Shown: in pieces, positions 56,927 to 60,000 of the stretch | How the letters are laid out: every line of letters starts with the position of its first letter | How positions within the stretch are numbered: the stretch's first letter is position 1 | From: Cryptomeria japonica | Taxonomy: Eukaryota; Streptophyta; Pinopsida; Cupressales; Cupressaceae | Direction: 5' to 3' | DNA length: 60,000 bases | Assembly: GCF_030272615.1 (NCBI RefSeq) | Contig: NC_081411.1 | Span: 211,128,744-211,188,743 of the forward strand | Made by a program: the position numbers and the translations under genes | The notes under the pieces: generated by a model | Database searches by the model: none | Told to the model about the DNA's origin: nothing | Seen by the model: the letters and a program-made list of their open reading frames with translations, nothing else

Positions 56927-59112
56927 TATATGTATGATATGGATGATTTGCTAACATGTGGACGTAGGTTAATAGATGGATGATTCTTTGTAATGATATT
57001 AATGTGATGCAATGATGATGATTTATGCTGAATGATGAGATGAGATAATGAATAATTATATTGTGATAGATAATATTGTACATGTTAAAATAATGAGATG
57101 ATGATAGTAAATGATGCATGTTTTTAAGATGAATCTAAATGAATGAAATGTTTATGCAAATGTTATGTATTTGTCTAGATGAATGCACTGAAAATGGATG
57201 GTTGAATGTACTTAATGAATAAATGCACTTTAAATGATAATAAATGTATGCCCTAAATCGATAGATGAATGATTTTAAAGGCAACTAAATGAATCTAAAT
57301 GAATGAAATGATGTGAAATGCAACTAAATGATAATAAATGACCCTTAATGACTAATATGTAACTAAAATGGAAGTAAATGATTTGAAATGCATCTAAATG
57401 AAATGATGAAATGAAAGTAAATGATAATAAATGCACCTTAATGTTTAAATGAATGCACTAAATGATAAACAATGCACCTTAATGTTTAGATGAATGTTCT
57501 TGGTAGCAGATAAACAAATGCACTTAAATGAAACTAAATGATGGAATGAACATTAATGATTAGATGAATGTAACTTAATGATTGAGATACAACTAAATGA
57601 TAGTAAATGCACCTTAATGACTAAGTGGATGTATGTCAATGACTAACATGTAATTAAAATGGAAGTAAATAAATGAAATGATTTGAAACGCATCTAAATG
57701 AATCTAAATGCACTTAATGTTTTGAATGCACTAAATTGATGAAGAAACAAATGCACTTAAATGAATATCTGAATGGATTTAATGAATCTAAATGCAAGTA
57801 AATGATAATGAACTGAATGCATTTGATGCAACTAAATGATAATGCCATGCCTTCATGATATATGAATGCAAGTTGGTGAGAAAATGCAGATGTGGAATGG
57901 AGATGTGAGGTGATGTATCAGAGAAATCCATCATGATTGTACCCAAGACAAATTTATATTAGGTGCCTTCTCATAGAACCCTGAATTTCTTGCATGCAAA
58001 TAACATATATGAATAATGAATGAGTAAATAGATGGGTGATATGCAACAAAATGCAATATAAATAGATGAGATGAGATGACGATCCATGAATTCTTCATAG
58101 TGCCTTATTTTCATCATTGAGCATGGTAGTATCGATCTTGGCCGAGGTATCTGAAACCACGTTTGAGCATTTTGCCTATAAGCAAACATCGCAGACAAGG
58201 AAAGTTCCCCTCCATTTTGGTTCAAGTACAAATGGTCAAGGCATACGTTGTAGTCAACAAGCCATAGTGATCCATGACCGTATTTTTGCATAGGATCACA
58301 TAGCTTAGTGAACTTCCCACGTAGACACCATTAGTACATGCCCCAGAACTTCATTCAATCAATCCACAAACAACAAACAAAGAAAAAGATATCAGGAGCC
58401 ATACCGGCTACTCTAATCACTTGTCGATATCCTAGAGTAGTGTAGGAACCTAATATAAATAAATAAATAACAAATTGACCAAGTACTTATTAGCCAAGCC
58501 AAATTTTCTTGTCAAAGAAAATGTTACCATCTCTTGTCTGTGAGGAAGGATGCATTCTTGTGAAGATGGTTGTGTGAAAATGTTTGGATTGGTTGGTCGA
58601 TTTGATAGGTGGTCATCGTTTGAGTAGCTCTAAATGTTGTGTTGTGTCTCTTGCAATGTTTATGTATAAGAAATAATGTGATTTATAGTATTTTTGATTG
58701 ATTTTGATGTTTTTGTCATGTTTTTGGATTTTTTGAATGTCGTGAATGTTTTTGGTATTATTTCAAGACATTTTTGAATGAGCAACTCAATGAATCATAA
58801 GCAATGGATAATTCACTTCCATCAGTAAGTTTAAGCACATTTGCCCCTAGTTGGATGTCGGTATGAAAGTGTGATGCGGGAAACATGAAGTAATAACCCT
58901 AATTGCATATCAATAACAAGCCATGGTATAAATGATGGATGAATGGATGCAATGGATGTGATCGCAACAAGTCTAAAAGATAATGGAGACATAGCCTTTA
59001 TGAATGGCACCTATTTTCCAGGCTTTCACCACCGTACCTACCCAAGGTGCCACCAGAGTGGTTTTTCACCGTTTGGATGAATGATTTTTCTTTACTATTT
59101 TCTTGATTTTTT
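56927..59112. other. E4 spacer between PMD and integrase; repeats, no gene
   Basis: E4 resumes after E3. 56930-57880 is an ATG/AAATGA-rich degenerate repeat matching E3 42950-43900; 58690-58780 is a T-rich block; 59010-59110 has the GGCTTTCACCACCGTACC block conserved in E2 and E3. Nothing looks coding. Confidence 0.6.
56930..57880. repeat. ATG/AAATGA-rich degenerate repeat in E4
   Basis: The words AATGCACCTTAATG, AACTAAATGATAATAAATG and GAATGCACTAAATG recur many times between 57180 and 57860, so the array looks expanded relative to flanking DNA. Confidence 0.65.
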
Positions 59113-60000
59113 TTATTTTTGTACTTTGTTTAGGACTATTTTTTGAATGTTTTTGGTATTTTCTGCTATTAAAGGAGCCTGATTCTCTGCACAACTTATG
59201 TATGAAATCTTTTTTAGATGCATGTCGTTAATCGGATCTACAAGTGGTTCTCCTTCTAAAGTGGATAACTGATATGCCCCAAACCTGAAGACAATAGTGA
59301 TGACATATGGACCCAGCCAATTGGATTCAAAATTGCCTAGGTGTTTTCTATTAGGTTTATTGCTAGGATTCTCCTTGAGAACAAGATCTCCTACTTCAAA
59401 TGTGTGAGGTTTTACGCAATTATTGTAGCTTCTACTCATGTGCTACTGATAGGCTTTTAGGTGGTTGTAGGCAGCTTGTTGCTTTTCATCAAGCAGTTCC
59501 TAGCCCTAAAGACGTGAGACTCGGTATGCTTCATCATCTATTAGATTGTGCAAGAACACTCATAGAGATGTTATTTCAACCTTAATAGGCAAGATGGCTT
59601 CTTCCCCATAAACCAATGAGTAGGGGGTTTCTCTTGTAGGGGTTCAAATTCTAGTTTGATATACCCATAATGTTGGATTCAATCAAATGTGCCAATCACG
59701 ACCAACATCATTGACTATCTTTTTGAGGATTCTCAATATGTTCTTGTTGGATGATTCAGCTTGACCATTGCCTTGTGGGTAATATGGGGTGGAAAAACGG
59801 TGTTGGATATGAAACTTCTCACAGAGTTCATGAGCATCTTGATTTTTGAAAGGGATTTCATTATCTGTGATGATGGACATGGGTACACCATACTGGCAGA
59901 TGATGTAATTGATGATGAATGAGGTGATCTTCTTGTCGGTGACTTGGGTAAACAGAATGGCTTTGATCCACTTTGTGAAGTATTATATGGTGATAATGAT
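59113..60000 (-). pseudogene. pol: E4 pol: integrase core and C-terminus, cut by window edge
   Basis: The minus strand encodes MSIITDNEIPFKNQDAHELC, FSTPYYPQGNGQAESSNKNI and LRILKKIVNDVGRDWHI (59880-59683), the second Asp and the Glu of the integrase core. A C-terminal part follows with MSRSYNNCVKPHTFEVGDLV, FESNWLGPYVITIVFRFGAY and DMHLKKISY (59439-59113). It is closely similar to E3 integrase. The segments lie in separated frames, and the frame reads past the E3 stop position to 59113. Upstream pol lies beyond 60000. Confidence 0.9.

Larger units (their letters stand above)
22060..60000 (-). mobile_element. E4: older host element, split by E2 and E3, continues past window
   Basis: E4 consists of 22060-22745, 35358-38208 and 56927-60000. 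Its pieces match, in order, the E3 segments from the PPT through the antisense PMD gene, the ATG-rich repeats, the T-rich block and the integrase. The target duplications of E2 and E3 rejoin the pieces exactly. The minus-strand orientation follows from the PPT at 22324 and the integrase at 59150-60000. The 5' half (RT, gag, 5' LTR) must lie to the right of the window. It is related to E3 but distinct from it. Confidence 0.8.

Overview
The window looks like intergenic DNA from a large, repeat-rich seed-plant genome. It is AT-rich and carries no ordinary host gene that I can recognise. Nearly all of it belongs to nested, decayed LTR retrotransposons of the Ty3/gypsy superfamily. The Pol signatures (a second, archaeal-type RNase H next to a degenerate retroviral-type RNase H) and element lengths of 12-19 kb point to the Tat lineage. 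A gymnosperm is my best guess for the host. That is inference from family resemblance and element size, not proof.

Layout. (a) 1-1683: a gag fragment (element E5, minus strand, running off the left edge) and a probable LTR edge at 1683. (b) 1684-5083: no gene; GA-rich microsatellites, a palindrome and a weak PBS-like site. (c) 5089-18899: element E1, minus strand, with two LTRs, a GTGGG target-site duplication, a PBS, gag, protease, archaeal-type RNase H, RT, degenerate RNase H and integrase. Beyond pol lie a long sense ORF and a convergent antisense ORF. (d) 18905-22323: LTR-like and noncoding sequence ending at the inner edge of the 3' LTR of an older element, E4. (e) 22324-60000: the body of E4 (minus strand), split by two younger insertions: E2 (22746-35352), which has no recognisable gag-pol, and E3 (38209-56921), an 18.7 kb gag-pol element. 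E4 resurfaces at 35358-38208 and 56927-60000, where its integrase runs off the right edge.

The most interesting system is shared by E2, E3 and E4. Each carries, between pol (or the Q/P-rich ORF in E2) and the 3' LTR, a plant-mobile-domain (PMD) gene on the strand opposite to the element. In all three the gene has the same design: a very short first exon starting near the LTR, a phase-0 intron and a long second exon. The intron holds an array of a short GCGC-centred motif, and in the two elements whose 5' leader lies in the window that leader holds a similar array in inverted orientation. E2 uses one motif, E3 (and the E4 intron) another. E2 was inserted 8 bases into the first exon of the E4 copy.

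All coding regions contain stops or frameshifts, many of the form CAG to TAG or CGA to TGA, as expected of methylated repeats decaying by cytosine deamination. Translations, boundaries and counts were read by eye; no database search was run.
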